64,000 nt of DNA from Flavobacterium sp. AG291 (GTDB lineage Bacteria > Bacteroidota > Bacteroidia > Flavobacteriales > Flavobacteriaceae), in the NCBI RefSeq assembly GCF_003350375.1, contig NZ_QQAR01000015.1:58613-122612 (forward strand), in the 5' to 3' direction. Shown here one piece after another: positions 45,100 through 56,537 of this stretch. The position numbers and the translations under genes were made by a program. The notes under the pieces are model-generated. The model did not search any database and had not been told where the DNA came from. It saw nothing but the letters and a program-made list of their open reading frames with translations. Within the stretch, counting starts at the first letter, position 1. Each line of letters starts with the position of its first letter.

Positions 45100-46866
45100 A
45101 TGAAGATCAGATTTCAATATATAGCCATAATAGCAGCATTTGTCTCGGTAAGTGGGGCATACGCACAAAAGAAAGACGAAAATATAGGTACAGAGGTGGT
45201 GAATGTGGTTAAGCCATATACACCAACCATATCTGATGCGTTTAAAGTAAAGGAAACACCTGTAATTGAAGACGAGGATAATACTCAAAAAGAGACTATT
45301 GAGTATAACATATTTTCATTTCCTGTAGCTTCTACATTTACACCTTCTAAAGGTAAGGCGGCAGGTGTAGACAGGCCTCAGAAAGAGAAACTGTATAGTA
45401 ACTACGCTACTCTGGGTGTAGGTAATTACGGAACTATTAATGCTGAACTTTTTGTTACTGAAAATCTAAATCGTAATGAGTATGTGGGAGGGATGCTTCG
45501 CCATTTGTCTTCACAGGGCGGTATAGAAGAGGTAAAGGTTGATGATAAGTATTATAATACATCGCTGGATTTGACATATGGTAACCGACAAAAAGATTTT
45601 AGCTGGAATACCGATTTAGGTTTCCAGAATCAGGTGTATAACTGGTATGGTTTGCCTACTGAATATGTGAGTTTTGATGATTTGGGTGTAAATATCAATG
45701 GGATTGACCCAAAGCAAACTTATAATTCGTTTTACATAGGTGGAAGGATAGCTGCTGAGGATAGTTTCTTCAGGGATGCATCAATGCAATACAAGCGTTT
45801 TTGGGATGCGTATGGATCGGCAGAGAATCGTTTCTTTGTTAAGCCTTCACTTGATATTGATGTGATGGATGAAAAGATTAAAGTTGATTTCGTTGCCGAT
45901 TACGTAGGAGGTACACTTGCCGATGATACGGAATTCCCAATTGATTACTCACATTTTAATTTAGGTATACAGCCAAGTATCATATATCAAAAAGATGATT
46001 TTTCAGCTCAGTTGGGTGCCGGAATATTCTATAGTATGGGTAAGATTGCCGATGATAAAGAAAATAAGTTCTATATCTATCCGCAGGCAAAAGTATCATA
46101 TAAAGTTGTTGGAGATCTTATGGTGGCTTATGCCGGTGCTGAAGGAGCTCTTAAGCAAAATTCTTATGCCGATTTTGTGAGCCAGAATCCATTTATCTCA
46201 CCAATGCAGATAGTAACACCAACAAACCAGCAGTATGATGTCTATGTTGGATTGAAAGGTAAACTGGCTAATGCTGTATCGTACAACATACGTGGTTCTT
46301 ATATGAATGAAGATGATAAATCATTGTTCTTAAATTTCAATCCGGGCGTGCTTCCGGGACCGGGAGCCGATCTTCAGGGATTTCAATACGGAAACTCATT
46401 CAGTGTAGTCTATGATCAGGTACAAACGATTAGCTTTTTCGGAGAGCTTAAAGCTGATTTCTCTAAAAGTGTAAATTTCGGAATTAATGGAACGTTCAGT
46501 AGCTACTCTATGGATACACAGGCTGAAGCCTGGAACCTTCCGCAAATTAAGGTAGGTTCAACTCTTGATGTTGATATTACGGAGAAATGGTATGCAGGGC
46601 TTAATCTGTTCTTTGTAGGAGACAGGAAAGATCTTGTATTGCCGGGCAATACTTTCGCTGATACAGGAATGGATTATGATACAGAAGTAGTAACGCTGAA
46701 AAGCTATTTTGACCTTAACGCACATGTAGGGTACAAATACAGTGAACGCCTTACAGGCTTTATAAAGCTTAATAACATTGCTAATCAGGATTACCAAAGA
46801 TGGGTAAACTATCCGGTACAGGGATTCCAGGTTCTTGCAGGGGCATCTTATAAATTTGACTTCTAA
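45100..46866 (+). CDS. TonB-dependent-receptor-like beta-barrel without plug
   Basis: A 588-residue outer-membrane protein with a signal peptide (ending SGAYAQ). An acidic linker (about 23-95) contains NVVKPYTPTISDAFKVKE, and amphipathic strands continue to the end. It finishes GFIKLNNIANQDYQRW ... VLAGASYKFDF, the C-terminal pattern of TonB-dependent receptors with a terminal Phe. The plug domain (about 130 residues with a TonB box) expected in receptors of 700-1000 residues is missing. Transport by the usual mechanism is therefore uncertain. Co-transcribed with the TPR gene. Confidence 0.82.
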   Translation: MKIRFQYIAIIAAFVSVSGAYAQKKDENIGTEVVNVVKPYTPTISDAFKVKETPVIEDEDNTQKETIEYNIFSFPVASTFTPSKGKAAGVDRPQKEKLYSNYATLGVGNYGTINAELFVTENLNRNEYVGGMLRHLSSQGGIEEVKVDDKYYNTSLDLTYGNRQKDFSWNTDLGFQNQVYNWYGLPTEYVSFDDLGVNINGIDPKQTYNSFYIGGRIAAEDSFFRDASMQYKRFWDAYGSAENRFFVKPSLDIDVMDEKIKVDFVADYVGGTLADDTEFPIDYSHFNLGIQPSIIYQKDDFSAQLGAGIFYSMGKIADDKENKFYIYPQAKVSYKVVGDLMVAYAGAEGALKQNSYADFVSQNPFISPMQIVTPTNQQYDVYVGLKGKLANAVSYNIRGSYMNEDDKSLFLNFNPGVLPGPGADLQGFQYGNSFSVVYDQVQTISFFGELKADFSKSVNFGINGTFSSYSMDTQAEAWNLPQIKVGSTLDVDITEKWYAGLNLFFVGDRKDLVLPGNTFADTGMDYDTEVVTLKSYFDLNAHVGYKYSERLTGFIKLNNIANQDYQRWVNYPVQGFQVLAGASYKFDF

Positions 46867-46889
46867 AAATCATATAAAAACTTAAAATT

Positions 46890-46931
46890 GAAAGATTTAA
46901 AGATTGGGTATTCTCAATTTTTAAATCTTTC
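46890..46931. repeat. Inverted repeat between the barrel and GreA-like genes
   Basis: GAAAGATTTAAA (46890-46901) and TTTAAATCTTTC (46920-46931) are perfect 12-bp inverted arms, with a further partial match inside (GATTG / CAATT). The loop is short and there is no T run after it, so it looks more like a dispersed AT-rich hairpin repeat than a classical terminator. It could still attenuate read-through. Confidence 0.55.
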
Positions 46932-46953
46932 ATTCATTTAATCCTTAATCAAA

Positions 46954-47406
46954 TTGACAACTCTTAAACATAAAGTACTTAACTACTATAAACAACAAAC
47001 AGAAGACCGTATTGATGCCTTTCGTGATATGATAGCCGAACTTACTATCGATTCCGCTAATGATGCAAAAGGTTCGGCGGGGGATAAGCATGAAACAGCT
47101 TTATCTATGATGCATCTGGAGCAGGAAAAGCTTAACTATAAGTTGGGTGAATTTATTACTCAGAAAGGAATATTAGATAAGATAAATCCTGATGCCAAAA
47201 CTACGAAGGTAGCAGTTGGCAGTCTTGTAAAGGCTAATGCAATGTATCTTTTTGTTAGTGCAGCATTGCCAAAGATCACTGTTGAGGGTATTAATATAAT
47301 TGCGTTATCTCCTCAATCTCCATTAGGTACAAAACTTATAGGGATGGAAAAAGGATTTGAATTTGAGATAAGCGGAACAAAATATTTGATAGAAGAAATT
47401 CACTAA
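46954..47406 (+). CDS. GreA/GreB-like small protein
   Basis: A 150-residue protein starting at TTG (46954). An N-terminal helical hairpin (about 1-75, VLNYYKQQTEDRIDAFRDMI and MMHLEQEKLNYKLGEFI) is followed by a small beta domain (about 85-150, VAVGSLVKANAMYLFVSAAL ... SPLGTKLIGMEKGFEFEISG). This coiled coil plus C-terminal SPLG(x)nG domain is the layout of transcription elongation factors GreA/GreB. The acidic tip residues of true Gre factors are not clearly in place. Some databases label homologues '3-oxoacyl-ACP synthase', which the sequence does not support. Followed by a strong terminator. Confidence 0.7.
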   Translation: MTTLKHKVLNYYKQQTEDRIDAFRDMIAELTIDSANDAKGSAGDKHETALSMMHLEQEKLNYKLGEFITQKGILDKINPDAKTTKVAVGSLVKANAMYLFVSAALPKITVEGINIIALSPQSPLGTKLIGMEKGFEFEISGTKYLIEEIH

Positions 47407-47407
47407 T

Positions 47408-47439
47408 AAAAAAACCGATGTCAAAGCATCGGTTTTTTT
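47408..47439 (+). terminator. Terminator after the GreA-like gene
   Basis: AAAACCGATG / CATCGGTTTT stem (47411-47420 with 47427-47436), six-base loop, then a T run directly past the stop codon. Confidence 0.92.
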
Positions 47440-47506
47440 ATGATTTGTAACCTCTTTCTGAACAAAACTCTTCACTTGCTAATATATTTATGTGTTAAGT
47501 GTGTTT

Positions 47507-47514
47507 TATGTTTG
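47507..47514 (+). promoter_or_regulatory. Candidate -7 element (TATGTTTG) for asnB
   Basis: TATGTTTG lies 118 bp upstream of the asnB ATG, implying a leader of about 110 bases. The nearest TTG (47476) is 28 bp upstream, longer than usual. No riboswitch fold was recognised in the leader. Confidence 0.35.
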
Positions 47515-47631
47515 AATATGTAAGCTTTATTCTGTTTTGTATTTTATAATTTAAACTAAAAGTTCAATTTTGTCTTGCTGATAAGAACTTAAAGCAGGGC
47601 TTTCAGTAAAAATTATAAAACAGTAGAGCTT

Positions 47632-49248
47632 ATGTGTGGAATTTTAGCAATTATCGGTAAAGGAAAAGACGAGCAATTAGTGAAACAGCTTTCAAAAAGG
47701 ATGTCACATCGCGGTCCGGATGAGAGCGATCTTCATGTAACAGAAAATGGTCATATACTAAGTCATGAGCGTTTATCCATTATCGATCTTACTACAGGTA
47801 AACAACCTATTCAGGGAACATCAAAGGCCTGGATGGTGCACAATGGTGAGATATATAATCATCAGAAGCTGCGCGATACTGTATTAAGCCATCATGAATT
47901 CAGGACTACATCGGATTCGGAAGTCATAGTACACCTCTACGAGGAATATGGTTATGAATTTTGCGATATGCTTGATGGCATTTTTGCTTTCGTTGTTATT
48001 AATGGAGACGATTATATAGCGGGGCGTGATCCACTTGGTGTAAAACCACTGTATTATGGCCTTGATGAAAGGGGAAGAATGTATTTTTCTTCCGAAATGA
48101 AAGCTATTGCGGACCAGTGTAAAAACTTTTCAACTTTCCCGCCGGGACATTATTATACTGCCAAAACCGGATTTGTAAAATATTATAGGCCGGAATGGGA
48201 AGATGCAGCAAAGGCTACTGATGAGGTTGATTATTTTGCCATAAGGGAAACATTGACTCAGGCGGTAGAGAAAAGGTTGATGAGCGATGTGCCAATTGGG
48301 GTATTATTATCCGGAGGACTGGATTCGTCGCTAACATCTTCTATAGCTGCACGTTTAATGAAAGATTCGGGACAAAAGCTGCATTCGTTTTCAATCGGAC
48401 TTGGTTCTGATGCTCCCGATGCTGTTGCGGCACGCCTTGTGGCTGAGTTTTTAGGTACAGAACACCACGAGGTGCATTTTACTATAGAGCAGGGTATTGA
48501 AATACTTGATAAGCTTATCTGGCATTTGGAAACCTATGATGTAACCTCAATAAGGGCGAGTACACCCATGTATTTTTTAAGTAAGGCAATAACCGATAAA
48601 GGAATTAAGGTTGTGCTCTCAGGTGAAGGAGCCGATGAGATTTTTGGTGGTTACCTTTATTTCAGAAATGCGCCATCAGCTACCGATTTCCAGAAGGAAA
48701 CGATTGAAAGGGTACAGAAGCTGTTTACAGCCGATTTGCTGAGAGCGGATAAGTCGACTATGGCACATGGTCTTGAGGCTCGTGTTCCTTTCTTAGATAA
48801 GGCATTTTTGGAACTGGCTATAAAGATAAAACCTGAAGAAAAACAGCCTAAGACTTACGATGGAGTAGAGAAATATATTCTCAGAAAAGCATTTGATACA
48901 CCTAAGACGCCTTATTTGCCAAACGAGGTGTTGTGGAGGCAGAAAGAGCAGTTTAGTGATGGAGTAGGGTATAGCTGGATCGATACGCTGATTGAATATT
49001 GTTCAGAGCAGGTAACCGATGCAGAGCTTGAAGCAGCCGAGGAACGCTTCCCGTACAACACTCCGGCGACTAAGGAAGCTTATTTTTACAGGACGATTTT
49101 TCATAAGCATTTCCCACAGGTCAGTGCGGCCCAAACGGTACGCAAATGGATACCGAAGTGGCAGGAAAACACCGATCCGAGCGGACGCGCGAACGCGGCA
49201 CACGTTCAGGCTGATACCTGTATTGCACAGGTTAAGATAGAAATATAA
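47632..49248 (+). CDS. asnB: Asparagine synthase (glutamine-hydrolysing)
   Basis: A 538-residue enzyme converting aspartate, glutamine and ATP to asparagine. It starts MCGI with the catalytic Cys2 exposed after Met removal. The glutaminase domain has MSHRGPDES, HERLSIIDL, VHNGEIYNH and the TSDSEV box. The synthetase domain begins at about 205 and contains LSGGLDSSLTSS and LSGEGADEIFGGY. The C-terminal WIPKWQENTDPSGRA is typical of AsnB. A little shorter than E. coli AsnB (554) because of small loop differences. Monocistronic, with its own terminator. Confidence 0.97.
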   Translation: MCGILAIIGKGKDEQLVKQLSKRMSHRGPDESDLHVTENGHILSHERLSIIDLTTGKQPIQGTSKAWMVHNGEIYNHQKLRDTVLSHHEFRTTSDSEVIVHLYEEYGYEFCDMLDGIFAFVVINGDDYIAGRDPLGVKPLYYGLDERGRMYFSSEMKAIADQCKNFSTFPPGHYYTAKTGFVKYYRPEWEDAAKATDEVDYFAIRETLTQAVEKRLMSDVPIGVLLSGGLDSSLTSSIAARLMKDSGQKLHSFSIGLGSDAPDAVAARLVAEFLGTEHHEVHFTIEQGIEILDKLIWHLETYDVTSIRASTPMYFLSKAITDKGIKVVLSGEGADEIFGGYLYFRNAPSATDFQKETIERVQKLFTADLLRADKSTMAHGLEARVPFLDKAFLELAIKIKPEEKQPKTYDGVEKYILRKAFDTPKTPYLPNEVLWRQKEQFSDGVGYSWIDTLIEYCSEQVTDAELEAAEERFPYNTPATKEAYFYRTIFHKHFPQVSAAQTVRKWIPKWQENTDPSGRANAAHVQADTCIAQVKIEI

Positions 49249-49286
49249 TGTAGTAGTTTATATTTGAATTTTTAGTTTGTTTGTAT

Positions 49287-49313
49287 AAAATGCTCCTTTA
49301 TGGGGCATTTTTT
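49287..49313 (+). terminator. Terminator after asnB
   Basis: AAAATGCTCC / GGGGCATTTT stem around TTTAT, followed by six or more T, 39 bp past the asnB stop. Confidence 0.88.
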
Positions 49314-49393
49314 CTGCATTGTTTTTAACACATTACTGGCTATTTGCCAAGTGGCTGTTGATTTTAATAAATTGTTGATAACTTACCTCCTAA

Positions 49394-51415
<2,022 letters not shown>

Positions 51416-51442
51416 CGGTTTTTCTATACAAACAAACACGCT

Positions 51443-51474
51443 AAAAAGGACATTCATTCGAATGTCCTTTTTTT
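51443..51474 (+). terminator. Terminator after gyrB
   Basis: AAAGGACATTC / GAATGTCCTTT eleven-base perfect stem, ATTC loop, then seven T, 27 bp past the stop. Confidence 0.95.
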
Positions 51475-51646
51475 ATGAATTGGATTATTTTAAAAATAAA
51501 TTAAAGATAACATGCTTTGGGAGGAATATTTTAGTAAATTGGTAAATCAAAGACAGATGTTGTCAATTTTTTGATGATATGTGTTTTGAACAAGTTCTTT
51601 AACCGATTTACAAACAATACAAACTAACCTAATTAAACATTAATTT

Positions 51647-52582
51647 ATGAAAGTTACAATAGTAGGCGCCGGCAATGTAGGCGCTACCTGTGCAGATGTT
51701 ATCTCTTACAGGGGTATTGCCAGCGAAGTGGTTTTGCTTGATATTAAAGAAGGCTTTGCTGAAGGTAAGGCTATGGATATAATGCAGTGTGCCACAACTA
51801 CAGGTTTTAATACACGCGTTTCCGGAAGTACAAATGATTATTCAAAAACGGCTAATAGCGATGTGGTGGTAATTACTTCGGGGATACCCAGGAAACCGGG
51901 TATGACCAGAGAAGAACTTATCGGTATCAATGCCGGTATAGTTAAAGCTGTTGCTGAGAATGTTTTACAGCATTCGCCTAATGCGATTATAGTAGTGGTT
52001 TCAAATCCCATGGATACAATGACTTATCTTACGCTTAAGGCTACGGGTATTCCTAAAAACAGGATTATTGGTATGGGTGGAGCGTTGGATAGCTCACGCT
52101 TTAAGTATTATCTGTCTAAAGCGCTGGATAAACCATCTAATGATGTTCAGGGTATGGTTATTGGCGGGCACGGCGATACAACTATGATTCCTCTTACCAG
52201 GCTTGCTTCATATAATGGAAGTCCTGTGTCGGATTTTCTTTCACAGGAGCAGCTTGAAAAAGTTGCAGCAGATACGATGGTTGGTGGAGCTACTTTAACA
52301 GGGCTTTTGGGTACTTCTGCTTGGTATGCTCCGGGTGCTTCGGTGGCTTATCTTGTGGATAGTATTCTTAATGATCAGAAGAAGATTATTGCGTGCTCGG
52401 TATATCTTGAAGGGGAGTATGGGCAGAGCGATATTTGTATAGGTGTTCCGTGTATTATAGGAAAAAACGGTATTGAAAAAATTGTTGATATTAAGCTTAA
52501 TGATGCTGAAAAAGTATTGTTTACGAAGAGTGCAGACGCTGTCAGGAGCATGAATGCTGATTTGAAATCGGTACTTGTGTAA
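51647..52582 (+). CDS. mdh: Malate dehydrogenase (LDH-like type)
   Basis: A 311-residue NAD-dependent TCA-cycle enzyme. The cofactor loop VGAGNVGATCADVI (about 6-19), TSGIPRKPGMTREEL with the substrate-binding Arg pair (about 77-91), the VVSNPMDTMTYL block, GGALDSSRFK and the catalytic-His region GMVIGGHGDTTMIPL are all present. The arginine-containing active-site loop points to malate rather than lactate. The 230-bp upstream region shows the gyrB terminator and AT-rich DNA but no good TAnnTTTG. Confidence 0.97.
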   Translation: MKVTIVGAGNVGATCADVISYRGIASEVVLLDIKEGFAEGKAMDIMQCATTTGFNTRVSGSTNDYSKTANSDVVVITSGIPRKPGMTREELIGINAGIVKAVAENVLQHSPNAIIVVVSNPMDTMTYLTLKATGIPKNRIIGMGGALDSSRFKYYLSKALDKPSNDVQGMVIGGHGDTTMIPLTRLASYNGSPVSDFLSQEQLEKVAADTMVGGATLTGLLGTSAWYAPGASVAYLVDSILNDQKKIIACSVYLEGEYGQSDICIGVPCIIGKNGIEKIVDIKLNDAEKVLFTKSADAVRSMNADLKSVLV

Positions 52583-52604
52583 TGTAAACGTCAATAAAAT
52601 AAGG

Positions 52605-52630
52605 AGACTACCATTGGTAGTCTTTTTTTT
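52605..52630 (+). terminator. Terminator after mdh
   Basis: AGACTACC / GGTAGTCT perfect stem with an ATT loop, then eight T. Confidence 0.95.
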
Positions 52631-52651
52631 GCGATATAATTAGTAAATAAA

Positions 52652-52682
52652 TTGGTTAATCTTATCTGAAATTATATATTTG
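52652..52682 (+). promoter_or_regulatory. secDF promoter
   Basis: TTG (52652-52654), a 20-bp spacer and TATATTTG (52675-52682), 41 bp before the ATG. The elements and spacing fit the Bacteroidota consensus well. Confidence 0.7.
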
Positions 52683-52723
52683 CTCGTTTTAAAAAAATTG
52701 GACATAATTAATTTTAACAAATA

Positions 52724-55669
52724 ATGCAGAATAAGGGACTCATTAAGTTTTTCGCAATCGTATTTGCGTTAGTATGTATTTACCAGCTTTCCTTTACATT
52801 TGTTTCAAATGGAATTGAGAAAGATGCTAAGGCTCATGCCAATGGCGACTCTGACAAGGAAGTTGCTTATCTTGAATCGATGAAAGATTCAGTAGTGTAT
52901 CTTGGTTATACATACGATGAAGTAAGAAACAAACAAATCAACAAAGGTCTTGACCTTGAGGGTGGAATTAACGTAATGCTTGAGATATCAGTAAAAGATA
53001 TCGTTAAAGGCCTTGCTAACAATTCTAAAAACCCTGTTTTCAACAAAGCTCTTGATGAGGCTAAGAAAAACAGACAAGGTAACCAGGATTATCTTGATGC
53101 TTTCTTCGTTGCGTTTGATAAAGAGTCTAACGGTACTGTAAAACTTGCTTCACCGGAACTATTCACTAACAGAATAATGGGTGAGGCTGTTAATACAAAA
53201 ATGACTGATGATCAGGTTAAGGCTGTTATCAGAAAAAAAGTAAGCGAGTCTATTGACAGTGCTTTCGGTGTATTAACTGAGCGTATCGATAAATTTGGTG
53301 TTGTTCAGCCAAACATTCAAAAACTTGGTGAATCAGGACGTATCATGGTAGAATTACCTGGTGCTAAAGATATTGACCGTGTTAAAAAACTTTTACAGAG
53401 TACTGCTCAGCTTGAGTTCTGGGAAGCTTACAAAGTAAATGACCTTCAGGGCTTCCTTATGGGTGCTAACGAAGTGCTTAAAAAAACTGAAAAAGATGTA
53501 AAAGTTGCTGAGACTGCTACTGCTTCTCCAACAGATACACTTCTTACAAATAAAGCAAAAGACTCAGCTGCTGCTCCTGTTAAAGGTGCTAACCCTTTGT
53601 TCGAAAAACTTACACCGGGTCAGGGTGGTCCGATAATCGGTATCGCTTCTGTGAAAGATACTGCTAAAATCAACTCTTGGTTAAAAAGAGCCGATATTCG
53701 TGGTCTTCTTTCTGCTGATCAGCGTTACGCTCGTTTTGCATGGGGTAAAGAAGATGTTAGAAAATCAAAAGGTGTTCTTGAACTTTACTGTCTTAAAACA
53801 AACAGAGAGGGTATTCCTGATCTTGCAGGTAACGTAATTACAGGTGCTAATGCAGCATTTGACCAAATGGGTAAACCGTCTGTAGAAATGCAGATGAACA
53901 ACCGCGGTGCTCAGGTTTGGGAAGAAATGACAGGTAAAGCATACAGAGAACAAGGTTTTATTGCTATCGTTCTTGATAATGTTGTTTATTCTGCTCCGGG
54001 TGTAACTTCAGGTCCAATTGCAGGTGGTAATTCTCAAATTTCAGGTGCATTTGACGTAACTGAAACAAAAGACTTAGCTAACATCCTTAGAGCTGGTAAA
54101 CTTCCTGCTTCTGCTGATATTGTTCAGTCTGAAGTGGTAGGTCCGTCTCTTGGTCAGGAAGCTATTGATAACGGTATTATCTCATCTATTGCAGGTCTTT
54201 TACTTGTATCTCTTTGGATGGTTGTTTATTATGGTAAAGCAGGTTGGTTTGCTAATGCTGCACTTGTTGTAAACGTATTGTTCTTATTTGGTATGCTTGC
54301 AAGCTTAGGTGCTGTACTTACATTACCTGGTATCGCTGGTATCGTACTAACAATTGGTACTGCGGTGGATGCTAACATCATTATATACGAGCGAGCAAAA
54401 GAGGAGCTGCGTCACGGTAAATCGCTTGATGAGGCCGTTAAGATCTCTTATAGCTGGAGAGGTGCTATGTCATCTATCACAGATGCGAACGTAACGCACG
54501 TACTTACAGGTCTTGTACTGTTGATTTTTGGTACAGGTCCGGTTAAAGGTTTCGCTACAACACTACTTTTAGGTATATTCACATCATTATTTACATCGCT
54601 TTTCATTACAAGATTGTTCCTTGACTGGAGTATCAGAAAAGGTGGTGAGCTTACATTTGTAACCGGTCTTTCTAAAAACTGGTTTACTAACTTCCATTTT
54701 GATTTCCTTGGAGCTAAGAAGTTTACTTATATCTTCTCTTCAATCGTTGTGATTGTAAGCTGTGTGTCTTTCTATGTAAATGGACTTGATCAGGGTATCG
54801 ACTTCGTTGGAGGTAGGACATTTCAAGTGAAGTTTGAGAAGCCGATAGTTGCAGATGATATTAAATCTGATCTTGATAATGTATTCCACCAGGGAGTAGA
54901 TGTTAAGGTATTTGGTAATAATTCTCAGCTAAGAATTACAACTAAATATAAAGTTGAAGAAAATACAGTAGAAGCTGATACAGAAGTAAACAAAATGCTT
55001 TTTGAGTCTCTTAAGAAAAACTATTCTAATATTACTTACGATCAATTCGTAAATACTTATGAGGGTAAACAAGTTGGTATTCTTTCTGCTTCTAAAGTAA
55101 GCGGTGTAGTTGCTGACGATATCAAGGCTAACTCAGTATGGGCAGTTCTTGGTGCTATGGCTATCGTATTTATTTACCTAATGGTAAGTTTCAGAAAATG
55201 GCAATATTCACTTGGTGCTATCGCAGCAGTTGCTCACGACGTTATATTCGTATTGGGTATCTACTCGCTTTGCTACAAATTCATGCCTTTCCATATGGAA
55301 ATGGATCAGCACTTTATCGCTGCTATCCTTACGGTTATCGGTTACTCGATGAATGATACGGTAATTGTATTTGACAGGGTAAGGGAATACCTTACAGGTA
55401 AAGAAAAAGGTAGCTTTAAAGATATCGTAAATGCTTCTGTTAATACTACTATGTCAAGAACGATCAATACATCATTAACAATGGTTCTTGTATTAGGTAT
55501 CATGTTCATCTTTGGAGGTGATTCTATAAGAGGTTTCATCTTCGCGATGCTTATCGGTATCGTGGTAGGTACATATTCTTCACTATTTATCGCAACTCCG
55601 GTACTTGTTGATTCAATGCCGAAGAAAGATAAAGACCTGATTGTGAAACAACACAACGAAGAGGCTTAA
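52724..55669 (+). CDS. secDF: Fused protein translocase subunits SecD-SecF
   Basis: A 981-residue inner-membrane protein that uses proton motive force to help complete Sec export. The SecD half (about 1-640) has an N-terminal membrane helix, GLDLEGGINVMLE (about 76-88) and a large periplasmic domain. A Thr/Ala-rich insert lies at about 255-290, followed by the membrane signature GTAVDANIIIYERAKEELR. The SecF half (about 650-981) has GIDFVGGRTFQVKF and GYSMNDTVIVFDRVREY. Fusion of the two is typical of Bacteroidota. Monocistronic between a consensus promoter and a terminator. Confidence 0.96.
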   Translation: MQNKGLIKFFAIVFALVCIYQLSFTFVSNGIEKDAKAHANGDSDKEVAYLESMKDSVVYLGYTYDEVRNKQINKGLDLEGGINVMLEISVKDIVKGLANNSKNPVFNKALDEAKKNRQGNQDYLDAFFVAFDKESNGTVKLASPELFTNRIMGEAVNTKMTDDQVKAVIRKKVSESIDSAFGVLTERIDKFGVVQPNIQKLGESGRIMVELPGAKDIDRVKKLLQSTAQLEFWEAYKVNDLQGFLMGANEVLKKTEKDVKVAETATASPTDTLLTNKAKDSAAAPVKGANPLFEKLTPGQGGPIIGIASVKDTAKINSWLKRADIRGLLSADQRYARFAWGKEDVRKSKGVLELYCLKTNREGIPDLAGNVITGANAAFDQMGKPSVEMQMNNRGAQVWEEMTGKAYREQGFIAIVLDNVVYSAPGVTSGPIAGGNSQISGAFDVTETKDLANILRAGKLPASADIVQSEVVGPSLGQEAIDNGIISSIAGLLLVSLWMVVYYGKAGWFANAALVVNVLFLFGMLASLGAVLTLPGIAGIVLTIGTAVDANIIIYERAKEELRHGKSLDEAVKISYSWRGAMSSITDANVTHVLTGLVLLIFGTGPVKGFATTLLLGIFTSLFTSLFITRLFLDWSIRKGGELTFVTGLSKNWFTNFHFDFLGAKKFTYIFSSIVVIVSCVSFYVNGLDQGIDFVGGRTFQVKFEKPIVADDIKSDLDNVFHQGVDVKVFGNNSQLRITTKYKVEENTVEADTEVNKMLFESLKKNYSNITYDQFVNTYEGKQVGILSASKVSGVVADDIKANSVWAVLGAMAIVFIYLMVSFRKWQYSLGAIAAVAHDVIFVLGIYSLCYKFMPFHMEMDQHFIAAILTVIGYSMNDTVIVFDRVREYLTGKEKGSFKDIVNASVNTTMSRTINTSLTMVLVLGIMFIFGGDSIRGFIFAMLIGIVVGTYSSLFIATPVLVDSMPKKDKDLIVKQHNEEA

Positions 55670-55690
55670 TAATCTTTGTTAAATTATACT

Positions 55691-55724
55691 AAAACCTGTC
55701 TGTGAAAATGGACAGGTTTTTTTT
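55691..55724 (+). terminator. Terminator after secDF
   Basis: AAACCTGTC / GACAGGTTT nine-base stem with a ten-base loop, followed by eight T. Confidence 0.93.
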
Positions 55725-55832
55725 ATTTTGCTTTTGTGCATACGTAAAAAAGCATATATTCGTTATCATTTATAAATAAATACTATTGCCTTTGGGCAAA
55801 ATTACCTTTTCAAAGAAAACCTTTATCAGAAC

Positions 55833-56537
55833 ATGACAAATCTAATTTTCTTACTTCAGGACACTCTGGCTGTGGCAAAAGATGCTCCTGTTGATGCGGC
55901 TGCTGTAGCGACTCAGGATCAATCAATCAATTTCTTTTCGATGTTAATGAAAGGTGGGGTGATGGTATGGCCAATTTTGGCTTTATTGTTCTTTACACTT
56001 TATGTTATTATTGAAAGAGCATTATATATCAGCAAACATAGTAAGGAAGATGCCGGACTTATAAATGATGTTCGTTTTCAGCTTAATTCGGGTAAGATTG
56101 AAGCAGCACAAATTACTGCCAGTAAAGCAGGTACTGCTTATGGAAATATCCTTGAAAGTGGGATTGCCCTGGTAGGAAGACCTTTGAGTGAAATTGAAGG
56201 TATGATGGAAAAGACGACCAATGTTGAAATTGGACTTATGGAAAAGAAACTAGGCTGGTTAGGTCTTGTTTCAGGTATTGCACCTATTTTGGGTTTCATC
56301 GGAACTATTTCCGGTGTAATCAAAATTTTCTATACGATTTCAATTACTGAGAATATTAGTATTGGAAGTATATCAGGAGGTCTTTATGAAAAAATGATCA
56401 GTTCAGGTTTAGGACTTATTGTAGGTGTTGTTGCTTATTCAGGATACCATTTTTTTAATATGCTTATAGATGGGTTTGCATTAAAAGTTCAAAAGCAGGT
56501 TATTCAGTTTGTTAATGTAATTACAACAGGTAAATAA
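55833..56537 (+). CDS. exbB: MotA/TolQ/ExbB-type proton channel
   Basis: A 234-residue inner-membrane protein. The first membrane segment (about 38-62, VMVWPILALLFFTLYVIIERAL) and the conserved core LGLVSGIAPILGFIGTISGVI with the following membrane helices (about 130-215) identify the ExbB/TolQ family. It forms the proton channel that energises TonB. An N-terminal Ala/Asp-rich stretch precedes the first helix. TAATG overlap joins it to exbD, and a TonB-type gene follows. The operon could equally serve a Tol-like role; the downstream TonB-type protein favours ExbB. Confidence 0.9.
   Translation: MTNLIFLLQDTLAVAKDAPVDAAAVATQDQSINFFSMLMKGGVMVWPILALLFFTLYVIIERALYISKHSKEDAGLINDVRFQLNSGKIEAAQITASKAGTAYGNILESGIALVGRPLSEIEGMMEKTTNVEIGLMEKKLGWLGLVSGIAPILGFIGTISGVIKIFYTISITENISIGSISGGLYEKMISSGLGLIVGVVAYSGYHFFNMLIDGFALKVQKQVIQFVNVITTGK

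Noticed and set aside
46954..47406. Label '3-oxoacyl-ACP synthase' for the 150-residue protein
   Set aside because: No thiolase fold, no catalytic Cys-His-His or Cys-His-Asn and far too short; the layout is GreA/GreB-like.
47440..47631. Riboswitch or attenuator in the asnB leader
   Set aside because: The leader is long, but no recognised aptamer core, run of Asn codons or convincing terminator/antiterminator pair was found.
51416..51646. Possible small RNA or tRNA before mdh
   Set aside because: Only the gyrB terminator and AT-rich DNA are visible; no cloverleaf or conserved RNA motif could be traced.
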